From: Arthrobacter woluwensis
GTDB lineage: Bacteria; Actinomycetota; Actinomycetes; Actinomycetales; Micrococcaceae
DNA length: 64,000 bases
Reading direction: 5' to 3'
Assembly (NCBI RefSeq): GCF_030816155.1
Contig: NZ_JAUSXR010000001.1
Coordinates: forward strand, 1,240,001-1,304,000
The translations under genes were made by a program, and so were the position numbers. A model generated the notes under the pieces. That model searched no databases. It saw only the letters and a program-made list of their open reading frames with translations, and was not told where the DNA came from. This document shows, piece after piece, positions 24,255 to 32,891 of the stretch (position 1 is its first letter; each line of letters begins with the position of its first letter).

Positions 24255-24983
24255 ATGTTCTACTGGCTGATGAAGAACGTGATCATCGGGCCACTGGTCA
24301 AGCTGATCTTCCGTCCCTGGGTCAAAGGCCTGGACAACATCCCCCAGGAGGGCGGCGCCATCCTGGCCTCCAACCACCTCTCCTTCTCCGATTCGGTCTT
24401 CATGCCGCTCGAGGTGCCGCGTCCGGTGGTCTTCCTGGCCAAGAGCGACTACTTCACGGGGCGTGGACTGAAAGGCCGGCTGACGGCGGCCTTCTTCCGC
24501 CTGACGAACCAGCTGCCGATGGACCGCTCGGGCGGCGCCGCCTCCAGCCTGTCGCTCGGCGCGGGCGCGGAGGTGCTCCGCAACGGCGAGCTGCTCGGCA
24601 TCTACCCGGAGGGCACCCGTAGCCCGGACGGACGTCTGTACCGCGGCAAGGTGGGCGTGGCCCGGCTCGCCCTCGAATGCCGGGTGCCGATCATCCCCGT
24701 GGCCATGATCGGCACGGACAAGGTGCAGCCCATCGGCCGCAAGGTCCCCAGCATCCGCCGGATCGGCGTCATCTTCGGAGAGCCGCTGGACTTCAGTCAT
24801 CTGGCCGACCGCGCCGAGGAGTACGAGGTGCAGCGCCAGGTGGTGGACGCCGTGATGGAACGGCTCATGAGGCTCTCCGGGCAGGAGTACGTGGACAAGT
24901 ACGCCGCCACGGTCAAGGCGGAGGCGGCCGCTGCCGCGGCAGGGATCCGGCCCGACGACGGCGGGGACCCGGCGTCGTCCTGA
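24255..24983 (+). CDS. plsC: 1-acyl-sn-glycerol-3-phosphate acyltransferase family protein
   Basis: A 242-residue PlsC-family enzyme that transfers an acyl chain to lysophosphatidic acid to make phosphatidic acid for membrane lipids. The acyltransferase motifs are all present: NHLSFSD (HX4D, near residue 40), the GAGAEVLRNGELLGIYPEGTRS block near residue 112, and VPIIPVAMIGT near residue 150. A hydrophobic N-terminal helix likely anchors it to the membrane. AAGGAGG precedes the ATG at 24255. It is divergent from the lipase-like gene; an 8-bp inverted pair flanks the promoter region (24150-24157 and 24232-24239). Another lysophospholipid acyltransferase of the same fold is possible. Confidence 0.9.
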   Translation: MFYWLMKNVIIGPLVKLIFRPWVKGLDNIPQEGGAILASNHLSFSDSVFMPLEVPRPVVFLAKSDYFTGRGLKGRLTAAFFRLTNQLPMDRSGGAASSLSLGAGAEVLRNGELLGIYPEGTRSPDGRLYRGKVGVARLALECRVPIIPVAMIGTDKVQPIGRKVPSIRRIGVIFGEPLDFSHLADRAEEYEVQRQVVDAVMERLMRLSGQEYVDKYAATVKAEAAAAAAGIRPDDGGDPASS

Positions 24984-25068
24984 CGTCACCTCCCGGAATC
25001 CTCTCGGGCGCCCGCCGTCGATGACGTCCGTCCTATGGACCCGAAGCGGTGATCCCGTCCAGGGCGTC

Positions 25069-25074
25069 TAGAAT
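25069..25074 (+). promoter_or_regulatory. -10 box of aroG, leaderless arrangement
   Basis: TAGAAT is followed by 7 nt and then the GTG start at 25082; no ribosome site is present. Confidence 0.5.
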
Positions 25075-25081
25075 CGACCGT

Positions 25082-26485
25082 GTGACTGAGCTTTCCACCA
25101 CCGCGGCCCCCGACTCTTCCGCCGCCTTCGCGGCCGCATCCCAGAGCGGGGCGGCCGACTATCCCGGCCTCGACCAGTGGCGTTCGCTGCCGATCAACCA
25201 GCAGCCCACCTGGTCCGATCCTGAGGTCTTCGACGCCTCGGTCAAGGAACTGTCCATCCTTCCCCCTCTTGTCTTCGCGGGTGAGGTCGATGTGCTGCGC
25301 GAACGCCTCGCGGCCGCAGCCCAGGGACGCGCCTTCCTCCTGCAGGGCGGTGACTGCGCGGAGACCTTCGAGGCGGCCACGGCCGACCGGATCTCCTCCC
25401 GGGTGAAGACGATCCTCCAGATGGCCGTCGTCCTGACCTACGGCGCCTCGCTCCCCGTCATCAAGATGGGCCGCATGGCGGGGCAGTTCGCCAAGCCGCG
25501 TTCCTCCAATGACGAGACCCGGGACGGCGTCACCCTGCCGGCCTACCGTGGTGACATCGTCAACGGTTACGAGTTCACCCCCGAGTCCCGCGCGCACGAC
25601 GCCAGCCGCATGCTGCGGGCGTACCACACCTCGGCCTCCACACTGAACCTCATCCGGGCGTTCACCACCGGTGGCTTCGCCGATCTCCGCCTGGTGCACC
25701 AGTGGAACAAGGGCTTCACGGCCAACCCGGCCCACGCCCGCTACGAGTCCCTGGCCAAGGACATCGACCGTGCCATCACCTTCATGCAGTCCTGCGGCGC
25801 GGACTTCGAAGCCCTCAAGCGGGTGGAGTTCTTCGCCAGCCACGAGGCGCTCCTCCTGGACTACGAGCGGGCCCTCACCCGTATCGACTCCCGGACCGGG
25901 TTCCCGTACGACACGTCCTCGCACTTCCTGTGGATCGGTGAGCGCACCCGCGAGCTGGACCACGCGCACGTGGACTTCCTGTCCCGCGTCCGCAACCCGA
26001 TCGGGGTCAAGCTTGGCCCGAACACCTCGGGCGATGACGCGCTGCGCCTCATCGACAAGCTGGACCCGAACCGCGAGCCCGGCCGCCTGACCTTCATCAC
26101 GCGCATGGGCGCGGGCAAGATCCGCGAGAACCTCCCGCCGATCGTGGAGAAGGTCACCGCGTCCGGCGCCCAGGTGCTCTGGGTGACCGACCCCATGCAC
26201 GGCAACACCGTGACCAGCAAGAACGGCTACAAGACGCGCCGCTTCGACGACGTCATGGACGAGGTCCGCGGCTTCTTCGAGGTGCACGAGGCCCTCGGCA
26301 CCTTCCCGGGCGGTCTGCACGTGGAAATGACGGGCGACGACGTCGCGGAGTGCCTGGGTGGCGCGGACCCGATCGACGAGGCCGCCTTCGAGGACCGTTA
26401 CGAGTCGGTCTGCGATCCGCGGCTGAACCACATGCAGTCCCTGGAACTCGCGTTCCTGGTGGCCGGGGCGCTCTCGAAGCGCTGA
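25082..26485 (+). CDS. aroG: 3-deoxy-7-phosphoheptulonate synthase, class II
   Basis: A 467-residue class II DAHP synthase that condenses phosphoenolpyruvate and erythrose 4-phosphate, the first step of the shikimate pathway. Family motifs are clear: LLQGGDCAETF near residue 90 with the metal Cys, PVIKMGRMAGQFAKPRS, SHEALLLDYE, SSHFLWIGERTR, NPIGVKLGP, and WVTDPMHGNT near residue 370. The GTG at 25082 is preceded by a -10 box and no Shine-Dalgarno sequence. It lies upstream of the PknL-type kinase, as aroG (Rv2178c) does in Mycobacterium tuberculosis, although an ABC exporter and a marR gene are inserted here. Allosteric control by aromatic amino acids is usual in the family. Confidence 0.97.
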   Translation: MTELSTTAAPDSSAAFAAASQSGAADYPGLDQWRSLPINQQPTWSDPEVFDASVKELSILPPLVFAGEVDVLRERLAAAAQGRAFLLQGGDCAETFEAATADRISSRVKTILQMAVVLTYGASLPVIKMGRMAGQFAKPRSSNDETRDGVTLPAYRGDIVNGYEFTPESRAHDASRMLRAYHTSASTLNLIRAFTTGGFADLRLVHQWNKGFTANPAHARYESLAKDIDRAITFMQSCGADFEALKRVEFFASHEALLLDYERALTRIDSRTGFPYDTSSHFLWIGERTRELDHAHVDFLSRVRNPIGVKLGPNTSGDDALRLIDKLDPNREPGRLTFITRMGAGKIRENLPPIVEKVTASGAQVLWVTDPMHGNTVTSKNGYKTRRFDDVMDEVRGFFEVHEALGTFPGGLHVEMTGDDVAECLGGADPIDEAAFEDRYESVCDPRLNHMQSLELAFLVAGALSKR

Positions 26486-26523
26486 GTCTGAAGCACTGGC
26501 CGGGGCGACCCCGGCGCACAGAA

Positions 26524-26554
26524 GAGGCCGGTCCGTTTCCCACGGACCGGCCTC
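26524..26554. terminator. Hairpin terminator after aroG
   Basis: Perfect 13-bp stem (26524-26536 with 26542-26554), 5-nt loop, between convergent aroG and the ABC exporter. Confidence 0.8.
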
Positions 26555-26603
26555 CGGCGTTTCCGGGCTGGCGTCAGCCGAGTCTGCATGAGTCGGGATG
26601 GCG

Positions 26604-28482
26604 TCAGCCGACCGGTTCGTCCTGAAGGTCGTCCTCGAGCTCGGTGTCGCTCAACTGGCGCGCCGACAGCTCCGCGAACGCGCCGCCGGCCGCCCGCAGC
26701 TCCGGGGCCGTGCCGTGCTCGATGACGCGGCCGCCGTCGAGCACCACGATCTGTTCCGCGTCCTCCACCGTGGAGAGACGGTGGGCGATCGTCAGGGTCG
26801 TGCGGGTGGCGGCGAGGTGGTCCAGGGCCGCCTGGACCTGGGCTTCCGTGGTGTTGTCCAGGGCGCTCGTGGCCTCGTCCAGCACCAGGACGCGGGGATT
26901 GCGCAGCAGGGTGCGGGCGATCGCCAGGCGCTGCTGCTCGCCGCCGGAGAATCGGTGACCGCGTGCGCCGACCATCGTGTCCAGACCTGCGGGGAGGCTG
27001 CGGATGAGGTCGGCCACGTGGGCCGCCTCGAGCGCCTCCCACAGCACGTCGTCACCCGCGTCCGGTGCGGCGATCCTCAGATTGTCCCGGACGCTCGCGT
27101 GCGCCAGATAGGTCTCCTGGGAGACCACGCCCACGATCGCGGACAGGTCCTGGAAGCTGAGGTCCCGCACATCGACCCCGTCGATCGTCACGCGGCCTGC
27201 GCCGACGTCGTTGAGGCGGGGGAGCAGCGAGGCCAGCGTCGACTTCCCGGAACCCGTGGGCCCGACGACGGCGGCCGTCGTGCCGGCGGGGATGGTCAGG
27301 TCGACGTCGCTGAGCACGTTCGTCCCACTCCCGGGGTAGGCGAAGTCCACGTGCTCGAAGCGCACCTCACCGCGGACGGCGGCCGGGTCGAGGCGCACGG
27401 GGTGCTCGGGCTCGCGGATCTCCGGGACCAGGTCGAGCCATTCGAAGATGCGGGAGAAGAACGCCATGGCCGTCACCCACTGAAACCCCGACGCTCATGA
27501 GGCCCATGACCGGCCGGAACAGGCCGGACTGCAGGGCGGTGAACGCCACGATGGTGCCGATCGAGAGATCCATGCCGCCCACCGGCAGGCCGGCCGCGAG
27601 GTAGATGACGGCCGGGATGGCGGCGAAGACGATCTGCATGGCGGCCATCCGCCACCGCCCCGCCAGCTGGGACCGCATCTCGAGATCGGCCAGCTCGCGG
27701 CTCGCCGCGTCGAAGCGTGCGGCGTCCCGGGACGTGGAGCCGATGGTCTTGGCCAGCCGGATCCCGGAGACGGAGAGCCCCTCATCCACATACGTCTGCA
27801 GCTCCGCCATCTTGGCCTGCTGTTTCACGGTGATGTCCCGGCGCTGCAGCGCCACGCGGCGGGCCACCCAGATGGAGGGCGGCAGGACGAGGAGGGAGAC
27901 GAGGCTGAGCCAGGGGGAGAGGGCCACCATGGCGATCACGGTGCCGATGGCGGTCGTGACGTTGGAGGCCACGGCTGTGGCCGTGTTGGTGACGAGGTTC
28001 TGCATGCCGTTGATGTCATTAGTCATGCGGGACTGGACCTCACCGCCGTGGGTGCGGGTGAAGAAGCCGAGAGACTGGGCCTGCAGGTGGCCGAAAAGGC
28101 GGGTCCGGAGATCATGCATGACCCCCTGCCCGATGCGGGTGGAGATCCACGTCTGCCAGACGCCGATCACCGCGGTCACTGCAGCGACGCCGATCATCGC
28201 GAGCACCAGGAGACCGAGCAGTCCGGTGCGTCCGTGCGGCAGGGCGTCGTCGATCACGCTGCGCACCAGGAACGGCTGGAAGAGGGAGACGATCGAGCTG
28301 CCGGTGATCAGGACGACCACCAGGAGCAGCGGGCCCTTGTAGGCGGAGAAGAGGGCGGCGATGCGGCGTTTGCTGACCGGGTGCTGGTCGAGCTGAGTGA
28401 GGTCGGCCTTGTTGATGCGGCCGGGGCCGGCGGGGCGTCCTGCGCCCGGGCCTGGGGTGTGGGGGACGGCGCCAAAGGTCAT
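26604..28482 (-). CDS. ABC exporter, fused TMD-NBD (frameshifted)
   Basis: One half-transporter of about 625 residues is split into two frames. The first frame (28482 down to about 27478) codes for six membrane helices ending in GLMSVGVSV. The second codes for VTAMAFFSRIFEWLDLVPEI and the nucleotide-binding domain with GPTGSGKST, Q-loop SQETYL, FSGGEQQRLAIAR, VLVLDEATSALD and the switch His. Deleting one base from the run of three C at 27476-27478 joins them exactly. As all functional motifs survive, a sequencing error or very recent mutation is likely. It resembles multidrug or lipid exporters of the MsbA/MDR type. The divergent MarR gene is probably its repressor. Confidence 0.85.
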
Positions 28483-28537
28483 CCGGGGCCTCCTGAGGGG
28501 TCTTGGGGGAGCCGGCGCATTCCGCGCGCCTCGATAA

Positions 28538-28550
28538 GGAGGTTACCTCC
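28538..28550. promoter_or_regulatory. MarR-type operator, copy 1
   Basis: Palindrome GGAGGTTACCTCC (6-bp arms around one base), between the divergent ABC exporter and marR genes. Confidence 0.75.
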
Positions 28551-28568
28551 GTAATCGGGGAATGTAAA

Positions 28569-28579
28569 GAGGTAACCTC
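28569..28579. promoter_or_regulatory. MarR-type operator, copy 2
   Basis: GAGGTAACCTC (5-bp arms around one base). Its centre is 30 bp from that of copy 1, about three helical turns, so both sites face the same side of the DNA. Confidence 0.75.
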
Positions 28580-28608
28580 CTCATCTTTCCTTCGGGGCTG
28601 CGAATGCC

Positions 28609-28614
28609 TACAGT
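28609..28614 (+). promoter_or_regulatory. -10 box of marR, leaderless arrangement
   Basis: TACAGT is followed by 6 nt and the ATG at 28621. The palindrome of operator copy 2 covers the -35 zone, consistent with autorepression. Confidence 0.5.
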
Positions 28615-28620
28615 GTGACC

Positions 28621-29103
28621 ATGACCCCCGACCGCATGGAGCTCCCTGACCTGGTCCATTCCGTCTCGCACGGACTGCGGCGCAGCTGGATGGCCGATCT
28701 GTCCCCCTTCGGCCTGTCGCCTCACCAATGGCGCGCGTTGCACGTCATCGCGTCGCACGACGGCGAGCCGCAGCGTCAGCGCGACGTGGCGGCGGCCCTG
28801 CGGATCGCGCCGCGTTCGGCGGCGGAGGTGCTGAGCCAGCTCGAAGCGGAGGGGTTGATCGCGCGCACGCAGGATCCCACCGACAAGCGGGCCGTGCTGC
28901 TGTCCGCCACCACGGAGGGGCTGGAACTGGAGCGGAAGGTCCACGCGGTCCGCTCCCAGCGCGGCGACGAGTACTTCGCCACTCTGGGCGCGGAGGACCG
29001 GGCGGAGCTGACACGGCTCCTTGGGCTGCTGCTCGAGGCCCATCCTCGGCCCGAGGAAGGGTGGCGACTGCCGAGGGGCGGGGCTACACCACGGTCAGCG
29101 TGA
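28621..29103 (+). CDS. MarR family transcriptional regulator
   Basis: A 160-residue MarR protein. The winged HTH spans residues about 35-105: LSPHQWRALHVIASHDG, RDVAAALRIAPRSAAEVLSQLEAEGLIARTQD with the wing DPTDKRAVLLSATTEG. The remaining helices form the dimer interface. MarR proteins usually repress a neighbouring efflux gene and are released by small ligands. The divergent ABC exporter and the two palindromes in between fit this. ATG 28621 was chosen because a -10 box lies 6 nt before it; a GTG two codons earlier exists. The 3' end overlaps the convergent kinase gene by 20 bp. Confidence 0.9.
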   Translation: MTPDRMELPDLVHSVSHGLRRSWMADLSPFGLSPHQWRALHVIASHDGEPQRQRDVAAALRIAPRSAAEVLSQLEAEGLIARTQDPTDKRAVLLSATTEGLELERKVHAVRSQRGDEYFATLGAEDRAELTRLLGLLLEAHPRPEEGWRLPRGGATPRSA

Positions 29104-31195
29104 TCGTGGAGCCTTCGGGCGCCGTGCCGTCCCGGGGGTCCTGAGTACGTACGGTGCCGAAGAAGCCACCGAGGACCTCATTGATGACCACGGTGAAGCC
29201 CAGCTTCTCCAGTTCGGCCTTGGCCACGGTGGCCTGCTTGCCCACGAAGTCGGGGACCTCCACGGGCCGAGGCCCCTTGGACAGTGTCAGGGTCACGGTG
29301 TCGCCCTTGAACAGTGTGCCGTTGGCGGGGACCTGGGCGGCGACCTTGCCGGCCGGGATGTCCTTGCTGAACACCTGCTCCTGGGCGGCCTTCACCTCGA
29401 AGCCTGCGGCGGTGAGCTTCTGCGTCGCATCGTCCTCGCTCAAGCCCAGGACGCTCGGCACCGGGACGGGTTCAGGTCCCTTGGAGACCGTGAGGTTCAC
29501 GGGCGTGCCGCGGCGCACCTGAGCGCCACCGCCGGGGGACTGGGCGATCACCTGGCCCGTGGGCACGGTCTCGCTGTACTTCTCCGTGACGCTTCCGGCC
29601 GCCAGGTTCGCCGCGGTCAGCGCGCTGCGGGCGTCGTCCAGTGTCTTTTTGACCAGGCCCGGAACAGGAAACAGCTGCGGTCCCTTGGAGACCAGCAGCT
29701 GCACACCCTCGAACTTGCGGATCACGGTTCCGGCCGGGGGCTCGGTGGCCACCACCAGACCGCTCCCGACTTTCTCGTCGAACACCTCCTGCTGTTCGGC
29801 TTTGATGCCGTAGCCGGCGAGAATCGACGCGGCCTGTTCCGCGGGCTGGCTCTTGAGGTCCGGCAGCGTGACCTGCGCGCCCGGACCCATGCCGAAGAAC
29901 CATCCGGCGCCGGACGCCAGGAGCGCGAGCAGCACCAGGACGACCACCCAGATGACGCCCTTGCGCCGCGGGTTCCCCTGCCGCACCTGGCGGGTGGGGG
30001 TGGCCAGGGCCTTCGCCTCCTGGCGGGCCCGTTCCTTGTCGTCCTTCCTCTGCTGCCGCTTGCTCGGCGGGGCGCCGGGGGCAGTGGCATGGGGCAGGAC
30101 CGTGGTCGACTGCCCGGTCTGCGGGATGACCGACGTCGCCAGCGGATCGGGCGGACCGAGCGCCGTGGTGTGCTGCTCTCCCGCGGGCAGCACCGTGGTC
30201 TGCAGACCTTGCGCGCCGATGACCTCGGTGGCGCCGCCACCCTGAGGGGCGCTGTGGTACGCCGGGTTCGCCCCTGGACCGCCCGGACCGGCTGGCCGCG
30301 GTTCGAACGGCAACGGCGCCGGCGCGCCCGGCGCGGGAAGGTCCAGGTCGTCGGCGGGCAGGGTCGCCGCGACATGGCGCAGCTCTCCGAGGAAGGCCCG
30401 TGCGTCCACCGGGCGCTCATCCGGCGCCTTCGCCGTGGCCCACTGGACGAGTTCGTCGAAGTCCTGGGCCAGACCGGGACGCTTCAGCGAGGGGGCGGGG
30501 ACCTGGTCGTTGACGTGCTGGTAGGCCACCTGGATGGGCATGTCGCCCGTGAACGGCACACCGCCCGTGAGCAGCTCGTAGAGCATGATCCCGCAGGAGT
30601 AGACGTCACTGCGCGCGTCGGCGTCGTGGCGCAGGAACAGCTCGGGGGAGAGATAGGCCACCGTGCCCAGGAGCTCTCCGGTGCTGGTCTGGGCGGAGGC
30701 CTGACGGGCGAGCCCGAAGTCGCCGATCTTCACGGCGCCTTCTCGTGAGATGAGCACGTTCTCCGGCTTGACGTCCCGGTGGATCAGTCCGGCCTCATGA
30801 GCCGCGGCGAGGCCTTCGAGTGCCGGAGCCAGATAGCTGATGGCGACCCGCGGCGTGAGGGCGCCCTCGGTGCGGATGACGTCCCGGAGAGTGCGCCCCT
30901 CGATGTACTCCATGACCAGGTAGGTCAGGCGGCCGTGGCGTCCGTGGTCGAGGACGGAGACGACGTGGGGGTGGGAAAGCCGGGCGGACGCGCGGGCTTC
31001 CCGGGCGAAGCGCTCCACGAAGACCTCGTCGGACGCCAGCTGAGGGTGGAGCACCTTCAAGGCGACGGGGCGTTCCAGCGTGACGTGGAGCGCTTTGTAC
31101 ACGGTGGACATGCCGCCGTCCGCGATGCGTTCGAGCACGCGGTAGCGGTTGTCGACGACCGTGCCGAGAAGCGGGTCTTCAGAGCGGTGTTGCAC
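29084..31195 (-). CDS. pknL: Ser/Thr protein kinase with four PASTA domains (PknL locus)
   Basis: A 703-residue transmembrane kinase. The kinase domain is at residues about 15-275, with Gly-loop IADGGMSTVYKA, Lys in VALKVLH, HRDVKPENVL, IGDFGLAR and the Thr/Ser-rich activation loop before GTVAYLSPE. A Pro/Gly/Thr-rich juxtamembrane linker follows, then one membrane helix near residue 415 (GVIWVVVLVLLALLASGAGW) and four extracellular PASTA repeats that end in SKGP or TLTVV. PASTA domains bind muropeptides or lipid II. The locus matches Rv2176 by its neighbours (Rv2175c-like gene, idsA, aroG), although the mycobacterial PknL lacks PASTA repeats. A minus-strand -10 box lies 6 nt before the GTG start. 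Confidence 0.93.
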   Translation of the reverse strand: MQHRSEDPLLGTVVDNRYRVLERIADGGMSTVYKALHVTLERPVALKVLHPQLASDEVFVERFAREARASARLSHPHVVSVLDHGRHGRLTYLVMEYIEGRTLRDVIRTEGALTPRVAISYLAPALEGLAAAHEAGLIHRDVKPENVLISREGAVKIGDFGLARQASAQTSTGELLGTVAYLSPELFLRHDADARSDVYSCGIMLYELLTGGVPFTGDMPIQVAYQHVNDQVPAPSLKRPGLAQDFDELVQWATAKAPDERPVDARAFLGELRHVAATLPADDLDLPAPGAPAPLPFEPRPAGPGGPGANPAYHSAPQGGGATEVIGAQGLQTTVLPAGEQHTTALGPPDPLATSVIPQTGQSTTVLPHATAPGAPPSKRQQRKDDKERARQEAKALATPTRQVRQGNPRRKGVIWVVVLVLLALLASGAGWFFGMGPGAQVTLPDLKSQPAEQAASILAGYGIKAEQQEVFDEKVGSGLVVATEPPAGTVIRKFEGVQLLVSKGPQLFPVPGLVKKTLDDARSALTAANLAAGSVTEKYSETVPTGQVIAQSPGGGAQVRRGTPVNLTVSKGPEPVPVPSVLGLSEDDATQKLTAAGFEVKAAQEQVFSKDIPAGKVAAQVPANGTLFKGDTVTLTLSKGPRPVEVPDFVGKQATVAKAELEKLGFTVVINEVLGGFFGTVRTQDPRDGTAPEGSTITLTVV

Positions 31196-31201
31196 CCTAC
31201 G

Positions 31202-31207
31202 ATCCTA
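31202..31207 (-). promoter_or_regulatory. -10 box of pknL, leaderless arrangement
   Basis: On the minus strand TAGGAT (31207-31202) is followed by 6 nt and the GTG at 31195. The site sits between the kinase and the hairpin that ends the upstream LysM gene. Confidence 0.5.
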
Positions 31208-31217
31208 AGTGGTTTCG

Positions 31218-31256
31218 CGACAAGGGTCCGGTACGACGCGTACCGGACCCTTGTCG
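31218..31256 (-). terminator. Hairpin terminator after the LysM transglycosylase gene
   Basis: Perfect 18-bp stem (31218-31235 with 31239-31256), 3-nt loop, between the LysM gene and pknL on the minus strand. Confidence 0.8.
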
Positions 31257-31271
31257 ACAGGCGGGATGTGC

Positions 31272-32633
31272 TCAGCGGAACGTCGCGCGGTGTGCCTTGA
31301 TGGCGGCGACGTAGGCCTTGGTGTCCGAGTACATGCCATGGTGCTCCACCGAGTACTGACCCTGGTAGTACCCGGCGATCGCGTAATCGGTGTTGCGGCT
31401 GGTGCGGAGCAGCGAACGGATGATCGCGATGCCGGCCGTCGCATTGTCGTACGGGTCCAGCAGGTTCAGCTGACGGCCCACCATCTGGGACGCCCACTCA
31501 CCCGAGCTCGGAATGACCTGCATGGTGCCGATGGCGTTGGCCGGGGACACCGCGCGCTGGCTGAAACCGGATTCCTGGTAGGCGAAGGCCATGGCCAGGG
31601 CCGGCTCGACACCCATGCGTCGTGCGGTGTCGGCGACGATCTGACGCATCTCGGCGCGCGTGGGCACCGGCGAGGCGTTCAGCAGAGCCTTGTTGCGGTT
31701 GGCGGAGTTGACCACGGCCTTCGGGTACTTGTACCCGAGGAAGGAGTCGGGCACCAGACCGCCCTGGTCACCCTGATTGCTCGGGGCGGTGGGGCTCGTG
31801 GTCTGGCCGGCGCCGGGGATCGCAAGCTTCTGGCCCGGGTAGATGATGGAGGTCATCTTGAGCCGGTTGGCGTTGAGCAGGGCGCTCAGGGAGACGCGCT
31901 GACGGGAGGCGATGGCACCGAGGGTGTCACCCGCACGGACCACGTAGCTGCCGCCTGAGACGGCGCCGCCACCCGTGGAGCCCTTGCCGGTCTGTCCCGT
32001 GGACTGGGGCACTACGCCGCCGCCCGCCGAGACCTTGATCTTCTGGCCGGGGTAGATGATCGACGTGGCGCGCAGGCCGTTCCAGGACAGGATCGAGCTC
32101 AGGCTGACGCGATGACGCATGGCGATGGCGCCGAGGGTGTCACCGGAGCGGACGGTGTAGGTCGAGCCGCCCTGCGAGGTGGTGGGCCGCGAGACCTGAC
32201 CGCCGGAGGAGGACGGCGCGGAGACGCCCGCCTTCAGCTTGATGGTCTGGCCGGGGTAGATGATCTGATTTGCCCGGATGTTATTGAGCTTCAGGAGGGC
32301 GTTCAGGCTCAGGCCGTAACGATGGGCGATGCCGCTCATGGTGTCGCCCGAGACGATGCGGTACGTGTTGGGAACGGCCTTGAGCGCGATCTGCAGAGTG
32401 GCGGGCAGCGACGTCGCCACCTGGCTCACCGGGAGGAGGTTGGCCGAGGCACGGCCGGCGATGGCGGCCTCGAGGCCCTGAGGAAGGCGCTTGGCGGGGG
32501 TCACGTTCTGAGGCACCGACGCCTCGGCCGGCTGAGCCAGCGCGAGCGAGGAAAGGACGACTGCGGGAAGGGCGGCCGTCGCCACTGCTGCGGTGGCCCG
32601 TGAACGGTTCGTTGGCGATGTGAGGCTCGTCAT
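31272..32633 (-). CDS. Secreted LysM-domain lytic transglycosylase
   Basis: A 453-residue exported protein. The signal peptide covers residues about 1-39 (Ala/Leu-rich core, cut near AEAS). Three LysM repeats follow (YRIVSGDTMSGIAHRYG, YTVRSGDTLGAIAMRHR, YVVRAGDTLGAIASRQR), each ending IIYPGQ. They are separated by Ser/Gly/Thr-rich linkers. The C-terminal SLT-type domain has the catalytic Glu in FAYQESGFS, then AIGTMQVIP and AIAGYYQGQ. It should bind peptidoglycan through LysM and cleave glycan strands, remodelling the wall. It lies directly upstream of the PASTA kinase on the same strand, but a strong hairpin separates them. Confidence 0.93.
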   Translation of the reverse strand: MTSLTSPTNRSRATAAVATAALPAVVLSSLALAQPAEASVPQNVTPAKRLPQGLEAAIAGRASANLLPVSQVATSLPATLQIALKAVPNTYRIVSGDTMSGIAHRYGLSLNALLKLNNIRANQIIYPGQTIKLKAGVSAPSSSGGQVSRPTTSQGGSTYTVRSGDTLGAIAMRHRVSLSSILSWNGLRATSIIYPGQKIKVSAGGGVVPQSTGQTGKGSTGGGAVSGGSYVVRAGDTLGAIASRQRVSLSALLNANRLKMTSIIYPGQKLAIPGAGQTTSPTAPSNQGDQGGLVPDSFLGYKYPKAVVNSANRNKALLNASPVPTRAEMRQIVADTARRMGVEPALAMAFAYQESGFSQRAVSPANAIGTMQVIPSSGEWASQMVGRQLNLLDPYDNATAGIAIIRSLLRTSRNTDYAIAGYYQGQYSVEHHGMYSDTKAYVAAIKAHRATFR

Positions 32634-32663
32634 TCAGTGTCGTCCTTGGCGTCAGGGTCATCC

Positions 32664-32684
32664 GCTGAAAGGGGAGATTTCAGC
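32664..32684. other. Small hairpin in the LysM gene leader
   Basis: GCTGAAA and TTTCAGC surround a 7-nt loop, about 31-51 bp before the LysM gene start. The rest of the 258-bp intergenic region (32634-32891) is AT-richer than its surroundings, but I see no convincing riboswitch fold. Confidence 0.4.
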
Positions 32685-32891
32685 GTGTGACCTGTGGTGC
32701 GTATGTGAAAGTTGATGGTCGTGTTGAAAATGTGACCAATGTGAATCTCTCACGAAAATGCGGCTAGCACAAGAAGAGCCGGATTTGCTGGGCGACGCCC
32801 CGGCGTGTCCTGGACGCCCTGGTCAAGCGCGGAATCCCGGAGCTGCGGGACGGGCTAGGTGGGAGGCGGTCCGGCGTGGCACCCTTAAAGG

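Noticed and set aside
32634..32891. Riboswitch (for example c-di-AMP type) before the LysM gene
   Set aside because: Wall hydrolase genes in actinobacteria often have one, but I cannot fit the conserved core of that class here, only one small hairpin.
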